Position numbers and translations under genes: made by a program. Below are positions 33,995 through 43,397 of a stretch of 64,000 bases of DNA, one piece after another (position 1 is the stretch's first letter; each line of letters opens with the position of its first letter). The notes beneath the pieces are model-generated. The model was not told where the DNA came from, ran no database searches, and saw nothing but the letters and a program-made list of their open reading frames with translations. The DNA is from Pontibacter sp. Tf4 (lineage in GTDB: Bacteria; Bacteroidota; Bacteroidia; Cytophagales; Hymenobacteraceae): the NCBI RefSeq assembly GCF_014212495.1, contig NZ_JACKZC010000005.1:309732-373731 (forward strand), read 5' to 3'.

Positions 33995-36808
33995 CTATTT
34001 ACTCAGATACAGATTTCGCTCAGAGTAAACTTTGGTGAAGTAATCATCCTGCAGGTCATTTATAAAATAGATGGCCTCACCGGTCGACTTCATTTCAGGA
34101 CCGAGTTCCTTGTTCACTTCCGGGAACTTGTTGTAAGAGAATACCGGAACCTTGATGGCGTACCCTTCGCGGTGCGGGTTGAAGTTAAAATCTTTCACCT
34201 TGGCATGGCCCAGCATGATCTTGGTAGCATAGTTGATGTACGGTTCGCGGTAAGCCTTGGCAATGAACGGGAACGTACGCGACGCACGCGGGTTAGCCTC
34301 GATCACATACACAATCTCATTTTTGATCGCGAACTGGATGTTGATGACCCCTACAGTGCCCATGGCCACGGCAATCTTTTTGGTATGACTCTCAATCTGC
34401 TGCATCACGTTTTCGCTCAGGTCGAACGGCGGCAACACGGCATAAGAGTCTCCGGAGTGGATACCAGCCGGCTCGATGTGCTCCATAATACCGCAGATAT
34501 ACACGTCTTCTCCGTCGCAGATGGCATCAGCTTCCGCTTCAATGGCATTGTCCAGGAAGTGGTCTAACAGTACTTTATTGCCTGGGTGGTCTTTCAGCAG
34601 GTCTATCACGTGGGCTTCCAGTTCCTTCTCGTTTATCACGATCTTCATGTTCTGGCCACCTAACACGTAGCTTGGGCGCACCAGCAGCGGGAACTTCAGC
34701 TGCCTGCACATTTCCAGCGCTTCCTCCGCCGACTCGATCACGGCAAACGGAGGGAACGGAATTTCCAGGTCGCGCAGCAGCGACGAGAAAGAACCACGAT
34801 CTTCGGCCAGGTCCAGCGCTTTATAGCTGGTGCCCAGTACTTTTATGCCATAGCGATCCAGTTTCTCGGCCAGCTTCAGGGCCGTCTGGCCACCAAGCTG
34901 TACAATAACGCCTTCCGGTTTCTCGTGCTGAATGATGTCGTAAATATGCTCCCAGAATACCGGCTCAAAGTATAGCTTATCGGCAATATCAAAGTCAGTA
35001 CTTACTGTTTCCGGGTTACAGTTGATCATGATGGTTTCGTAGCCACACTCTTTGGCAGCCAGTACGCCATGCACGCAACTATAGTCGAACTCGATGCCCT
35101 GCCCGATGCGGTTAGGACCTGAGCCCAGCACTACTACTTTCTTTCTATCAGTAACTATACTTTCGTTCTCGCCCTCAAATGTGCTGTAGAAATACGGCGT
35201 CTGGGCTTCAAACTCAGCGGCACAGGTATCCACCATTTTAAACACACGCTTTATGCCCATTTCGGTGCGCAACGTATGCACTTCGCTTTCCTTGCAGCGC
35301 AACAGGTGCGCCAGCTGGCGGTCGGCGTAGCCTTTTACTTTGGCCTGGCGCAGCAGCTCGGTCGGGATGGTGGAAAGGGTGTACTTTTCGATCTCTTTCT
35401 CCAGCATGTCCAGCTCCTCGATCTGGGCCAGGAACCACGGGTCGATCTTGGTCAGTTTCTGGATGGTGCTGGTCGGGATACCGATGCGCATGGCATCTTT
35501 TATACTAAACAAGCGGTTCCAGCTTGGGTTTTTCAGGCTATCTACCAGCTCGTTATAGTCTGTCTTTTCTTTTCCATCGGCCCCGATGCCATTACGCTTT
35601 ATTTCCAGGCTCTGACAGGCCTTCTGCAGCGCTTCCTGAAAAGTACGGCCAATGCCCATTACCTCTCCTACGGATTTCATCTGCAAGCCAAGCTTACGGT
35701 CAGCACCCGGGAATTTATCGAAGTTCCAGCGCGGGATCTTCACGATCACATAGTCCAGGGCCGGCTCGAAGTAAGCCGATGTAGTTTTAGTGATGGCATT
35801 TTTCAGCTCATCCAGGTTATAACCTATAGCCAGTTTAGCCGCGATTTTTGCAATCGGGTAACCTGTGGCTTTAGAAGCCAGGGCTGAGGAACGCGAAACG
35901 CGCGGGTTGATCTCGATGGCGATGATGGTGTCATCATCCGGGTTAACTGAGAACTGTACGTTACAGCCACCGGCAAACTGTCCGATGCCATTCATCATTT
36001 TGATGGCCAGGTCGCGCATTTTCTGGTACACGGTGTCTGGCAGCGTCATGGCTGGTGCTACCGTTATCGAGTCGCCGGTGTGGATGCCCATCGGGTCGAA
36101 GTTCTCGATAGAGCAGATAATGATCACGTTGCCCAGGTTATCGCGGAGCAGTTCCAGTTCGTACTCTTTCCAGCCTAAAATGCTTTGCTCGATCAGTACT
36201 TCGTGCGTTGGCGAAGCGTGCAGACCGCGGGTAAGGGCTGCGTCAAATTCTTCGGGGGTATGCACAAAGCCGCCACCATAGCCACCCAGGGTAAACGACG
36301 GACGAATTACCAGCGGAAAGCCGATCTCCTGCGCGATCTCCTTTCCTTCTAGGAACGAAGTGGCTGTTTCGCCTTTGCAGACATTTACATCAAGCTCCAG
36401 CATTTTCAGTCGGAAAGCTTCGCGGTCTTCGGTCGTTTCGATGGCTTTGATGTCCACCCCGATGATACGGACGCCATATTTTGTCCAGATGCCGGCCTTG
36501 TCGCATTCGATGGCCAGGTTCAGGGCTGTTTGTCCGCCCATAGTTGGCAGCACGGCATCAATCTTATGTTTTTCCAGTATCTCGATGATGTATTTCTTCT
36601 CGAGCGGCCTGAGGTACACGTTATCCGCCGTAACCGGGTCAGTCATGATGGTGGCGGGGTTGGAGTTGATGAGTGTAACTTCTATCCCTTCTTCTCTAAG
36701 AGAGCGGGCGGCCTGAGAGCCGGAATAATCAAATTCGCAGGCCTGGCCGATGATGATAGGGCCGGAGCCGATGATGAGAACAGATTTGATACTGGTGTCT
36801 TTTGGCAT
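33995..36808 (-). CDS. carB: Carbamoyl-phosphate synthase large subunit, without the MGS domain
   Basis: 937 residues with two homologous ATP-grasp halves. First half: SVLIIGSGPIIIGQACEFDYSG, then IRPSFTLGGYGGGF and EINPRVSRSSALASKATGYP. Second half: VVVLGSGPNRIGQGIEFDYS, then VRPSYVLGGQNMK and EANPRASRTFPFIAKA. It ends about ten residues after FINDLQDDY, so the usual roughly 130-residue C-terminal allosteric (methylglyoxal-synthase-like) domain is missing. The frame ends with a normal stop and terminator, and Bacteroidota CarB proteins of about 940 residues are usual to my knowledge, so I take this as the natural form. carA is not adjacent. Confidence 0.95.
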   Translation of the reverse strand: MPKDTSIKSVLIIGSGPIIIGQACEFDYSGSQAARSLREEGIEVTLINSNPATIMTDPVTADNVYLRPLEKKYIIEILEKHKIDAVLPTMGGQTALNLAIECDKAGIWTKYGVRIIGVDIKAIETTEDREAFRLKMLELDVNVCKGETATSFLEGKEIAQEIGFPLVIRPSFTLGGYGGGFVHTPEEFDAALTRGLHASPTHEVLIEQSILGWKEYELELLRDNLGNVIIICSIENFDPMGIHTGDSITVAPAMTLPDTVYQKMRDLAIKMMNGIGQFAGGCNVQFSVNPDDDTIIAIEINPRVSRSSALASKATGYPIAKIAAKLAIGYNLDELKNAITKTTSAYFEPALDYVIVKIPRWNFDKFPGADRKLGLQMKSVGEVMGIGRTFQEALQKACQSLEIKRNGIGADGKEKTDYNELVDSLKNPSWNRLFSIKDAMRIGIPTSTIQKLTKIDPWFLAQIEELDMLEKEIEKYTLSTIPTELLRQAKVKGYADRQLAHLLRCKESEVHTLRTEMGIKRVFKMVDTCAAEFEAQTPYFYSTFEGENESIVTDRKKVVVLGSGPNRIGQGIEFDYSCVHGVLAAKECGYETIMINCNPETVSTDFDIADKLYFEPVFWEHIYDIIQHEKPEGVIVQLGGQTALKLAEKLDRYGIKVLGTSYKALDLAEDRGSFSSLLRDLEIPFPPFAVIESAEEALEMCRQLKFPLLVRPSYVLGGQNMKIVINEKELEAHVIDLLKDHPGNKVLLDHFLDNAIEAEADAICDGEDVYICGIMEHIEPAGIHSGDSYAVLPPFDLSENVMQQIESHTKKIAVAMGTVGVINIQFAIKNEIVYVIEANPRASRTFPFIAKAYREPYINYATKIMLGHAKVKDFNFNPHREGYAIKVPVFSYNKFPEVNKELGPEMKSTGEAIYFINDLQDDYFTKVYSERNLYLSK

Positions 36809-37019
36809 AGTGTGGTAGGTATAAATTGCCCAAAGTTAAAGCAAAATGTTTTGGCAGACAAAAGTAATTCAATCTGGAAGGCTGATTTAATCATATTCCC
36901 GGATTTTTTTTCTGACGTTACTCCTCTCCTGTCTCAAATATCATTTAAAACATCTCAGGGCCCGGGCAAACTATAGTTACGTTGCCCGTACATATAGGTA
37001 AACTATAAACGATACAACT

Positions 37020-37265
37020 ATGGAAACACCTAAAGAAGACGACATCATTACCAACGCGGATGAAAGCAAGCGCCTGCCCGACGAAAACCCAGAACCCCTT
37101 GAAGGCGTGAAAAAAGATGAGCTGGAAGTGAAATCCACCCAGAAAACAGATATTATGGATGATGAGCGGGAAGGCAAGGAAGAGGCCGGTAATGTAGCCG
37201 CCAAAGACCCCAAGGACACAGAAGAACTGGACGGAAGCAACGCAAATAACCTTTATACCAAATAA
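37020..37265 (+). CDS. Small disordered hydrophilic protein
   Basis: 81 residues composed almost entirely of Asp, Glu, Lys, Asn, Pro and Thr (METPKEDDIITNADESKRLP to DGSNANNLYTK). No hydrophobic core, Cys or signal. It looks intrinsically disordered, similar in kind to small stress-related proteins, but no function is known. It lies in its own unit after a hairpin with AACTATAGTT in the loop (36963-36988). It could be spurious, but codon use is gene-like. Confidence 0.55.
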   Translation: METPKEDDIITNADESKRLPDENPEPLEGVKKDELEVKSTQKTDIMDDEREGKEEAGNVAAKDPKDTEELDGSNANNLYTK

Positions 37266-37423
37266 CCACCAGCAAACAACTATAGCCTGCTGCTCAGGGT
37301 GGCATGGCTATAGTTGCGCTTACGGTTTATTACAGTTCAGCTATTTATTTTTTAATACTTCAAACAAAAGCTTTAAAAATCAATTATTTATATGTAATAT
37401 TATACAAACCAAAATACGGCACG

Positions 37424-37831
37424 ATGGTATACTTCCAGACTGACTACCTGCAAGTGGAGCACCACAGCACAAGCAACGTACTGATCACCCAATGGTATGG
37501 CGAATGCAGCAGTTTACAGTACAGGCAGGCGCTCATCCAGATAGTGCGGATAGCGCGGGAATTACAGGCAGAGTTTGCTATTATGGACCGCCGCCTGCTG
37601 CAGCCGGTATCGGAAGCTGACCTTAACTGGACCTATACTGTTTTCGCAAAGTCTTACTCCAAACTACCTCTGCGTAAACTTGCTGTTATACAGGCCTTTG
37701 ATGACCACGCCGAACAGCAACAGCAGCAACTCTACCAGTACCTGACCAACTTTATCCCAACCCGCACTTTCGAAGACCTTACATCAGCTTACAACTGGGT
37801 TACCTCCGTTCCGACATCCTTAAATTCCTGA
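37424..37831 (+). CDS. Hypothetical protein of about 135 residues
   Basis: Start chosen at ATG 37424 (MVYFQTDYLQVEHHSTSNVL). The frame extends to 37304, but that part is AT-rich, with low-complexity hydrophobic residues and palindromes, and looks non-coding. Mixed alpha/beta pattern: strand (VLITQWYGECSS), helix (YRQALIQIVRIARELQ), strand (FAIMDRRLLQPV) and so on, vaguely SpoIIAA/STAS-like. No motif allows a firm assignment. It lies 166 bp upstream of the acyltransferase on the same strand. Confidence 0.65.
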   Translation: MVYFQTDYLQVEHHSTSNVLITQWYGECSSLQYRQALIQIVRIARELQAEFAIMDRRLLQPVSEADLNWTYTVFAKSYSKLPLRKLAVIQAFDDHAEQQQQQLYQYLTNFIPTRTFEDLTSAYNWVTSVPTSLNS

Positions 37832-37997
37832 TATGCTGTTCCAGAGCCTTTTTTATAGTAGCCGTAAATTGCTTGTGTTGATGGTATCTTTCTGCCAGCA
37901 GGCGTAACGCATTTTGTTTTTGCAGCCGCGCCACCAACCTGCGCCAACCTATGCTGCAAATACTTATATTGGCACTGTTTTAACCTTGCCTTACCCC

Positions 37998-39347
37998 ATG
38001 CTTTATACTTTCCTGAAGCTGCTTTACAAAACCGGCCTGTGGTTCTTTTTCCGGAAGCTGGAAGTACGTAACGCCCACCTTATACCAAACGGGGGACCGC
38101 TGCTGGTAGTGTCCAACCACCCCAACACGTTTATGGACCCTATTGTGATAGCGGCGCAACTACAGCAGCCCATGTATTTCATTGCGAAAAGCACGGTGTT
38201 CGGTTCCAAATTCCAGAACTGGATGCTACGCCAGATGCACCTGATCCCGATACACCGCAAAGAAGATAACCCCGACGCTACTATAAGCAACGACGAAGCT
38301 TTTGCTGCCAGCTTTAAGGCCCTGCACGAAAAGAAAACACTCCTTATTTTTCCGGAAGGAAACAGCTTTAACCAGCGCCGCCTGCGCAAGCTAAAGACCG
38401 GCACTGCCCGCATTGCCCTGGGCGCCGCCACCGACGGCAACTATAGCCCGGCCATACAGATACTACCGATCGGCCTGAATTACTCTGCCCCTACCCGCTT
38501 CCGGAGCAATGTTTTTGTGAATGTAGGCAAGCCCATTGCAGTAGCTGATTATGTTGCTGCTTACCAGGAAAACGGCCACGCTGCCGTACTGGACCTGACC
38601 GAGGAAATACGCGTGCGGCTGGAGAAGCTGATCGTGCATACCACCACCGATGAAGAAGACGAGCTTGCCCGCCAGGTAAAAGCCATTTATAAAGAACAGC
38701 TAACACCCGCTGCACCCGCCACGGCCCTGCCACACGAGCAGGATTTTATGCTGACCAAAGGCATTGTGAAAAGCATACACCACTTCAGCCAGACAGAACC
38801 CGGGCGCGTAGCCACCATACAGCAGGAACTCAACAACTATAACCGCCAGCTGAAGCGCCTGCACCTGCAGGACCCGTTACTGGGCAAAGAAAGCCGCCAT
38901 GTGCTGCAGCAAAGCATTATCGGGCTGGTGTACCTGGTGGTGGGCTTTCCGTTGTACCTGTATGGCCTGGTGCATAACTATGTGCCGTACATTATTCCTT
39001 CTAAAGTAGCGCGGGCCGTTACCCGGGAAGAAGAATGGTTTGCGCCGATCATGCTTACAACCGGCATCTTCAGTTTCCCGATTTTTTATGCCCTGGAAGT
39101 TTGGTTCCTGCACCAATGGCTGCACCCGAATACGTTGGAGCTGATCCTGTACCTGCTGAGCCTGCCCCTAAGTGGATTTTTTACCCTGCATTACTGGAAC
39201 CGGCTACAGCACACCCAAAGCCACTGGCTGTTGCTCCGCCTGTTTTACAGCCGCCAACAAATAGTTGATAAGCTGCGTCAGCAGCGGCGCCACATCATCA
39301 GCCTGCTGGAAAAAGCCCGCGAAGACTATATGCAGAAGGCGGGCTAA
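37998..39347 (+). CDS. Membrane lysophospholipid / glycerol-phosphate acyltransferase (PlsC-like)
   Basis: 449 residues from ATG 37998 (MLYTFLKLLYKTGLWFFFRKL). The frame start at 37914 is a TTG with a poor N-terminus and is rejected. Block I reads SNHPNTFMDPIV (His and Asp separated by five residues rather than the usual four), block II is GSKFQNWMLRQMHLIPIHR, and block III is FPEGNSFNQRRLRKLKTGTA. The C-terminal third has several membrane spans (LVYLVVGFPLYLYGLV, IMLTTGIFSFPIFYALEVWF, LLSLPLSGFFTLHYW). The long C-terminal membrane part distinguishes it from simple PlsC. It probably acylates a phospholipid precursor at the inner membrane. Confidence 0.8.
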   Translation: MLYTFLKLLYKTGLWFFFRKLEVRNAHLIPNGGPLLVVSNHPNTFMDPIVIAAQLQQPMYFIAKSTVFGSKFQNWMLRQMHLIPIHRKEDNPDATISNDEAFAASFKALHEKKTLLIFPEGNSFNQRRLRKLKTGTARIALGAATDGNYSPAIQILPIGLNYSAPTRFRSNVFVNVGKPIAVADYVAAYQENGHAAVLDLTEEIRVRLEKLIVHTTTDEEDELARQVKAIYKEQLTPAAPATALPHEQDFMLTKGIVKSIHHFSQTEPGRVATIQQELNNYNRQLKRLHLQDPLLGKESRHVLQQSIIGLVYLVVGFPLYLYGLVHNYVPYIIPSKVARAVTREEEWFAPIMLTTGIFSFPIFYALEVWFLHQWLHPNTLELILYLLSLPLSGFFTLHYWNRLQHTQSHWLLLRLFYSRQQIVDKLRQQRRHIISLLEKAREDYMQKAG

Positions 39348-39442
39348 CTATAGCAAAGCGGTCCGGGAGTATACCCGGCGGGCAATCCTGCGTAAAACCG
39401 GGGATACATTGCCTGCGGGCTTCACTATAAACCTGAAATAAA

Positions 39443-39673
39443 ATGAAAAAGATAACGACGAGACTTTTAACTATAGGCATACTGGCAACCGGACTACTGG
39501 CAGCCTGCTCTTCAGAGACCACCACCGGGGTTGATGCCGGAGACACAAACACTGAAAACAACCAGACAGACATGGGCACCGGAACCGACACAGCTGCTAC
39601 TGACACCTACCCTGACACAACCTACCAGAACCCGCCAACTGACGACAATGCCGGCAACCAGGATCAGCAATAA
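39443..39673 (+). CDS. Mini-lipoprotein with Thr/Asp-rich tail
   Basis: 76 residues: signal and lipobox LLAAC (Cys followed by SSETTT), then a Thr/Asp/Asn-rich low-complexity tail (TNTENNQTDMGTGTDTAATD). No fold recognised. Same length and layout as the genes at 28722 and 60512. It is monocistronic with a strong bidirectional terminator at 39689. Confidence 0.72.
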   Translation: MKKITTRLLTIGILATGLLAACSSETTTGVDAGDTNTENNQTDMGTGTDTAATDTYPDTTYQNPPTDDNAGNQDQQ

Positions 39674-39688
39674 ACATTAAACTATAAA

Positions 39689-39732
39689 CGATAGCCCCGG
39701 GCAACAAATCAATTGCCCGGGGCTATCGTTTT
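39689..39732. terminator. Bidirectional terminator between convergent genes
   Basis: CGATAGCCCCGGGCAA / TTGCCCGGGGCTATCG, a 16-bp perfect stem with loop CAAATCAA, followed by TTTTA. It serves the plus-strand lipoprotein and the minus-strand gene ending at 39744. Confidence 0.88.
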
Positions 39733-39743
39733 ATGGCTTCCCC

Positions 39744-40184
39744 TTATTTGTTAGCTTTTACCAGGGCACGTGCTGCCATGGCAGCAGCTATACCGCCCAG
39801 CAGGTACAGGCCAACGGCCATGGCCTTGGTCTGGGTAGTGCGCTCGCTGGGTACTACGCCTAAACCCAACGGGCCAGGCAGTGTAATGGCCCCAATGCCG
39901 GCAAGCGCACCTAACAGCGCACCACGATACCAGGCATTCTTATCCGCACCAGTCAGGCTATAGTACAGACCGTTGCTTATTACATCGCCCACCATGGCCC
40001 AGTCGTGCAGGGTTTCATCATCGGGTGGGGTGGCACCGGCTTTCTCCATTAGCCTGGCAATGGCCCGCATGCCCAGCACATCCATGCGTGGCGCATCAGG
40101 GTTCACTCTTCTTAAACTTTCGTGAACAGCAGTCAGGATGCAGGCGCCTGCCAGTCCCCCTGCCAACGATTCCAGTAGTTTCAT
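39744..40184 (-). CDS. Small membrane protein of unknown function
   Basis: 146 residues from MKLLESLAGGLAGACILTAV. The longer frame start at 40241 overlaps the preceding gene's end and adds a hydrophilic stretch, so I prefer the ATG at 40182-40184. Glycine-rich membrane segments (GALLGALAGIGAITLPGPLG, MAVGLYLLGGIAAAMAAR) surround a soluble part (RRVNPDAPRMDVLGMRAIAR). It resembles conserved Bacteroidota inner-membrane proteins without assigned function. It lies 47 bp downstream of the DUF3616 gene on the same strand. Confidence 0.7.
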   Translation of the reverse strand: MKLLESLAGGLAGACILTAVHESLRRVNPDAPRMDVLGMRAIARLMEKAGATPPDDETLHDWAMVGDVISNGLYYSLTGADKNAWYRGALLGALAGIGAITLPGPLGLGVVPSERTTQTKAMAVGLYLLGGIAAAMAARALVKANK

Positions 40185-40230
40185 AGCTTTTATAGTTTGT
40201 GGTTTATAGTTTACGGCACTCTTGTGCTGT

Positions 40231-41322
40231 TCAGGTTTCATCTATCTTTATCAGATCTGCCAGTACGGCATGTTCTCCTTTTTTACGTGCATCGGTAGGG
40301 CTGTCGAAAACCACTACCAGGTTGTGCTCGTCGTATACGGCCAGGCCTTCGGCTTTGTCTTTCCCGGTTTCCTGGCCGTGGCCATGCGGCACTTCGCAAA
40401 GGCGCTCCAGGTCGGCGGTGTGAACCATGCTTTCCTCTTCGGCCAGTACGCCGTTGCGCCAGCGGTACACAGCAATCACACCATCCAAATCCATAGTTGG
40501 CCCTGCCAGAATGTATACGTCGTTGCCCAGGATGCGCAGCTCGCGTATGCCTTTGCCTTTCAGGTGCAGGAAATGCTTTTTATAAGGCCTGCCCGAAGAA
40601 AGCTGCTTCAGTTTCAGCAAACCGTTCTCATCTTCTTCAGCCTCTACTTCCAGCACTATTGCCCAGCCGCGAAGCACCGGCCCCCGCAAACCCAGATATA
40701 GTTTGTTGCCACTGGTTGCCAGTCCTTCAATATCAAATCCGTTGTCTTTACCGGGTATGTGCAGAAACGGCGAAATGTGTTCGTCCTGCTTCAGCACTTC
40801 GAGCAACTGGTTACTGGTTCTGTCTCCTGCCAACTGGGCGGCACGCAGGGTTTTACCGGGGTTGTCCGGGTCGGGGCACTCTTTGCAAAGCGTATAGTTA
40901 CCGGTGTGCTTGTCTAAAATGATGGGAATGCGGGCCAGCAGGTACCGGTTAGGGTCTGAGACTACTTTTGCCAGCCGTTTCATTTGTTTGGCAAGGCTGT
41001 CGTGCTTGCGGGGCTTTTTGCGTTTTAAACTATGCGACCCCACCAGCCACAGGTAATGGTTGGCCATGCCCATCCCTTCAATATCTATTTCGCTGTTGGT
41101 GCCATCGGGCAGTTGCAGGTAATCGCTGAGGCAAAAAGAGCGGTGCTCGCCAAAAGAGCCATCGGGTTGCTGGGTAAGCCGTTCTATAGTTGTGCGCTCA
41201 TCGCAGCTTAGCCACAGGTTATTATCGGTGTGTAGTACCGTCGACAAGCCATCGCGCACGTGTTTGCCCTGCTGGTTCAGGCTTAGTTCAGGGGCGAAAG
41301 AGAGTGTAATACTTTTTGCCAT
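40231..41322 (-). CDS. DUF3616 domain protein
   Basis: 363 residues without signal peptide. Repeated beta-strand pattern with IDIEGMGMANHYLWLVGSHS, NGFDIEGLATSGNKLYLGLR and KAEGLAVYDEHNLVVVFDSP, the three EGL-type blocks of DUF3616, suggesting a beta-propeller-like fold. The function of the family is unknown. It is first in a two-gene unit with the small membrane protein. Confidence 0.82.
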   Translation of the reverse strand: MAKSITLSFAPELSLNQQGKHVRDGLSTVLHTDNNLWLSCDERTTIERLTQQPDGSFGEHRSFCLSDYLQLPDGTNSEIDIEGMGMANHYLWLVGSHSLKRKKPRKHDSLAKQMKRLAKVVSDPNRYLLARIPIILDKHTGNYTLCKECPDPDNPGKTLRAAQLAGDRTSNQLLEVLKQDEHISPFLHIPGKDNGFDIEGLATSGNKLYLGLRGPVLRGWAIVLEVEAEEDENGLLKLKQLSSGRPYKKHFLHLKGKGIRELRILGNDVYILAGPTMDLDGVIAVYRWRNGVLAEEESMVHTADLERLCEVPHGHGQETGKDKAEGLAVYDEHNLVVVFDSPTDARKKGEHAVLADLIKIDET

Positions 41323-41407
41323 ACAACAGTTGGTCGGGGTTTAGATGTACGCAGCCGCCCGGGCCCGGGTGGTGCAGCGCCCTAATTTATAGTTTGCCTG
41401 CGGACAT

Positions 41408-41439
41408 ACAAAAAGCCCGGGGCTGTAACCCCGGGCTTG
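41408..41439 (-). terminator. Terminator of the Ser/Gln-rich protein gene
   Basis: Minus strand: AAGCCCGGGGT / GCCCCGGGCTT type stem (TACA loop) followed by TTTTGTATG. It lies about 24 bp after the stop at 41463 and upstream of the DUF3616 gene. Confidence 0.85.
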
Positions 41440-41462
41440 CTGTTAAACAGATTCTGCTTTTG

Positions 41463-41906
41463 TTAAGAAGATGATCTGCCGAATTTGTTTGTTCTGGTCG
41501 TATTCAGCTTATTCTTGGTGTTTTTCGACTTGTTACGTGAGTTCATGGCCAGCCAGCCAGCACCTAACGCCAGCAGCGATCCGCCTACTACTTTCTGGGT
41601 AGTGCTCAGGTTGTTTACCTTGTTCATGGCGGTGGTACCAAACTCCTGCAACTTGCTGGTTACAGCGTTCATATCCATGCCACCAATTTTAGATGACGAA
41701 GAACCTGAGTTGGAAGAAGCGCCTGTGCGGGCATTCTGCTGGTTACCTATAGATGAACTGCTGCCGCTCTGCGATGACATACCTGACACAGACTGGTTGC
41801 TCTGCGAGCGTGTGTTCTGTGATGACAGGTTGCTTTGTGAGCTATTTTGGGTCGACTGGCTTGTACTTGCCTGCGGTTGCGACGTACGATTCTGTTTGTT
41901 TTCCAT
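41463..41906 (-). CDS. Ser/Gln/Asn-rich small protein with one hydrophobic segment
   Basis: 147 residues. The first 75 are almost only Ser, Gln, Asn and Thr (SQSTQNSSQSNLSSQNTRSQ). Then follow an amphipathic helix (MNAVTSKLQEFGTTAMNKVN), a weak membrane segment (VVGGSLLALGAGWLAMNS) and a basic Arg/Lys/Asn tail (RNKSKNTKNKLNTTRTNKFG). The composition may suggest an aggregation-prone or surface-facing domain. No function recognised. It is its own unit between the phospholipase-like gene and a terminator. Confidence 0.7.
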   Translation of the reverse strand: MENKQNRTSQPQASTSQSTQNSSQSNLSSQNTRSQSNQSVSGMSSQSGSSSSIGNQQNARTGASSNSGSSSSKIGGMDMNAVTSKLQEFGTTAMNKVNNLSTTQKVVGGSLLALGAGWLAMNSRNKSKNTKNKLNTTRTNKFGRSSS

Positions 41907-42072
41907 GGTTTTAATTTTAAGTTTATCTTAATCAGACTTACGGCTGTGCTTCGGTCAATCTATCCTACTTCACATAGCCTGCTTCTGTATATTTATCGGC
42001 ATTCTCAGCATATAGTTACAAAATCGCTATCATTTTGATGGGTTTGCCAGCCTTTTCAGTTAAAACTTTAGC

Positions 42073-43347
42073 CTATTGCTGCACCGACTGCTGATGCGTT
42101 TTCAGCCTTTTCAGGGCATCCTGCAGCTCCTGCTGCTCTTCTTTTTCCTGATCCCCTTCCGGAGATTTTGCCTTACTGAAAAATTGTATGACATGCTGCT
42201 GCAGTTCCGGGGTGAGGTGCTTATAGTTGCCCTTATCCAGTTTCTCCAGCAGCTTCCGGTATGTCTCGTCTGTCAGGATGTATTCGCCGGACTGGGTAGG
42301 CTTGCCGGTATCGAGCTGCAGGTTTTTGACGTGGTGCTCTGCAGAGCGCAGTTGTCCCAGCATAGCAGCATAGTTGCTGACGGTGGTGTTGAAGCTGTTG
42401 TAGAAAAGTTGCTCGGCTTCGGGGGTAGGCATGGTAAAACCCAGCGACCGCGTTGGACCTATTTTGGGCAGCACCCGGATAACCCATGCCCAGAGGAGGG
42501 TAAAGATGCCGGGGCGCTCGTACTCTTTGCCCCAGTTGCTGTGGTACTTTGCACGGCTCATGCGGTAAACAAACTGGCGCCGGCTGGTGCCGGGCTTTGC
42601 AGCTTTTATATCGTGCTCCTTTGCTTTCCAGGCGGCACGAGTAAGGTCGGGCATCAGGTTTTTTATAGTATAGCGGTAAGTACCAATTACCAGCGGCACG
42701 CTTACAAATACATCGCCCAGTTCCAGTCCGTAGGTTTTCAGAAAGGCGCGTTCCAGGGGCTCTTTGGCTACTTCAAACCCGATAAACTTCTGGTAGGCTT
42801 CCGGGGCATAGTTACCGCGTGCCACCTGCAGCACATCAAAGCCAAACTCGGTCTTCACATGCGATACCGGGTCATCGGCAAAGGTAACGGTGTTGCCAAA
42901 TTCCTGCTTCAGCTCCGGGTAAACTATAGCTACAGCCTTATTGGTGCCCAGCGAGTGACCATATACATCGGCGTTGTAGTGGGCCAGGGTACCAAGGGCA
43001 AAAGCGTACTCGTTTACATTTTCGGCTTCGTGGAGCAGGTTCTGCACAAAGTCGCCGCTGCGCACATAATGTAACAGGTCGGTAAAAAACTTGCTGCCAA
43101 ACGGGAAGTAGCCCATGTCCTGCAATATAGCGCCGCCATACGCGTAGGCGTGTGCCTGCTGTAGTTCGGCCTCTGTAGCCTTGGGATATTTCTTTTTGAG
43201 TAGCGGTTTCAGGTCTTTTTCCCAGGCAGCATCTATAATAGCCTGGTGCGAAAGCACGCCATAGGCTGTAGCGGCAGGCGCGGCCAACAGCCAGAAACAA
43301 ACGATAAGGGCAAAGCAGCCAATGCTGCGTATCAGGTTAGGTTGCAT
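42073..43347 (-). CDS. Zinc-dependent phospholipase C-like protein
   Basis: 424 residues with a signal peptide (QPNLIRSIGCFALIVCFWLLAAPAATA). The His-rich helical pattern of the Zn-dependent PLC / S1-P1 nuclease type includes YGVLSHQAIIDAAWEKDLKP, ALGTLAHYNADVYGHSLGTN and FADDPVSHVKTEFGFDV, which together provide the expected His/Asp metal ligands. The C-terminal third is charged and helical (EKEEQQELQDALKRLKTH). Predicted periplasmic or secreted; the substrate is not known. A PAP2 phosphatase gene lies 50 bp upstream on the same strand. Confidence 0.82.
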   Translation of the reverse strand: MQPNLIRSIGCFALIVCFWLLAAPAATAYGVLSHQAIIDAAWEKDLKPLLKKKYPKATEAELQQAHAYAYGGAILQDMGYFPFGSKFFTDLLHYVRSGDFVQNLLHEAENVNEYAFALGTLAHYNADVYGHSLGTNKAVAIVYPELKQEFGNTVTFADDPVSHVKTEFGFDVLQVARGNYAPEAYQKFIGFEVAKEPLERAFLKTYGLELGDVFVSVPLVIGTYRYTIKNLMPDLTRAAWKAKEHDIKAAKPGTSRRQFVYRMSRAKYHSNWGKEYERPGIFTLLWAWVIRVLPKIGPTRSLGFTMPTPEAEQLFYNSFNTTVSNYAAMLGQLRSAEHHVKNLQLDTGKPTQSGEYILTDETYRKLLEKLDKGNYKHLTPELQQHVIQFFSKAKSPEGDQEKEEQQELQDALKRLKTHQQSVQQ

Positions 43348-43397
43348 GCCCCCGTGTACGATTTCTGTCCTGAAAGGTAACGATTGAGACGATTGTG

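Noticed and set aside
33995..36808. carB as a truncated pseudogene
   Set aside because: The frame is intact to a normal stop followed by a terminator, and the short form is usual in this phylum as far as I know.
42076..43074. 332-residue plus-strand frame opposite the phospholipase C-like gene
   Set aside because: It is antisense to a gene with clear signal peptide and metal-ligand pattern; its own product has no domain.
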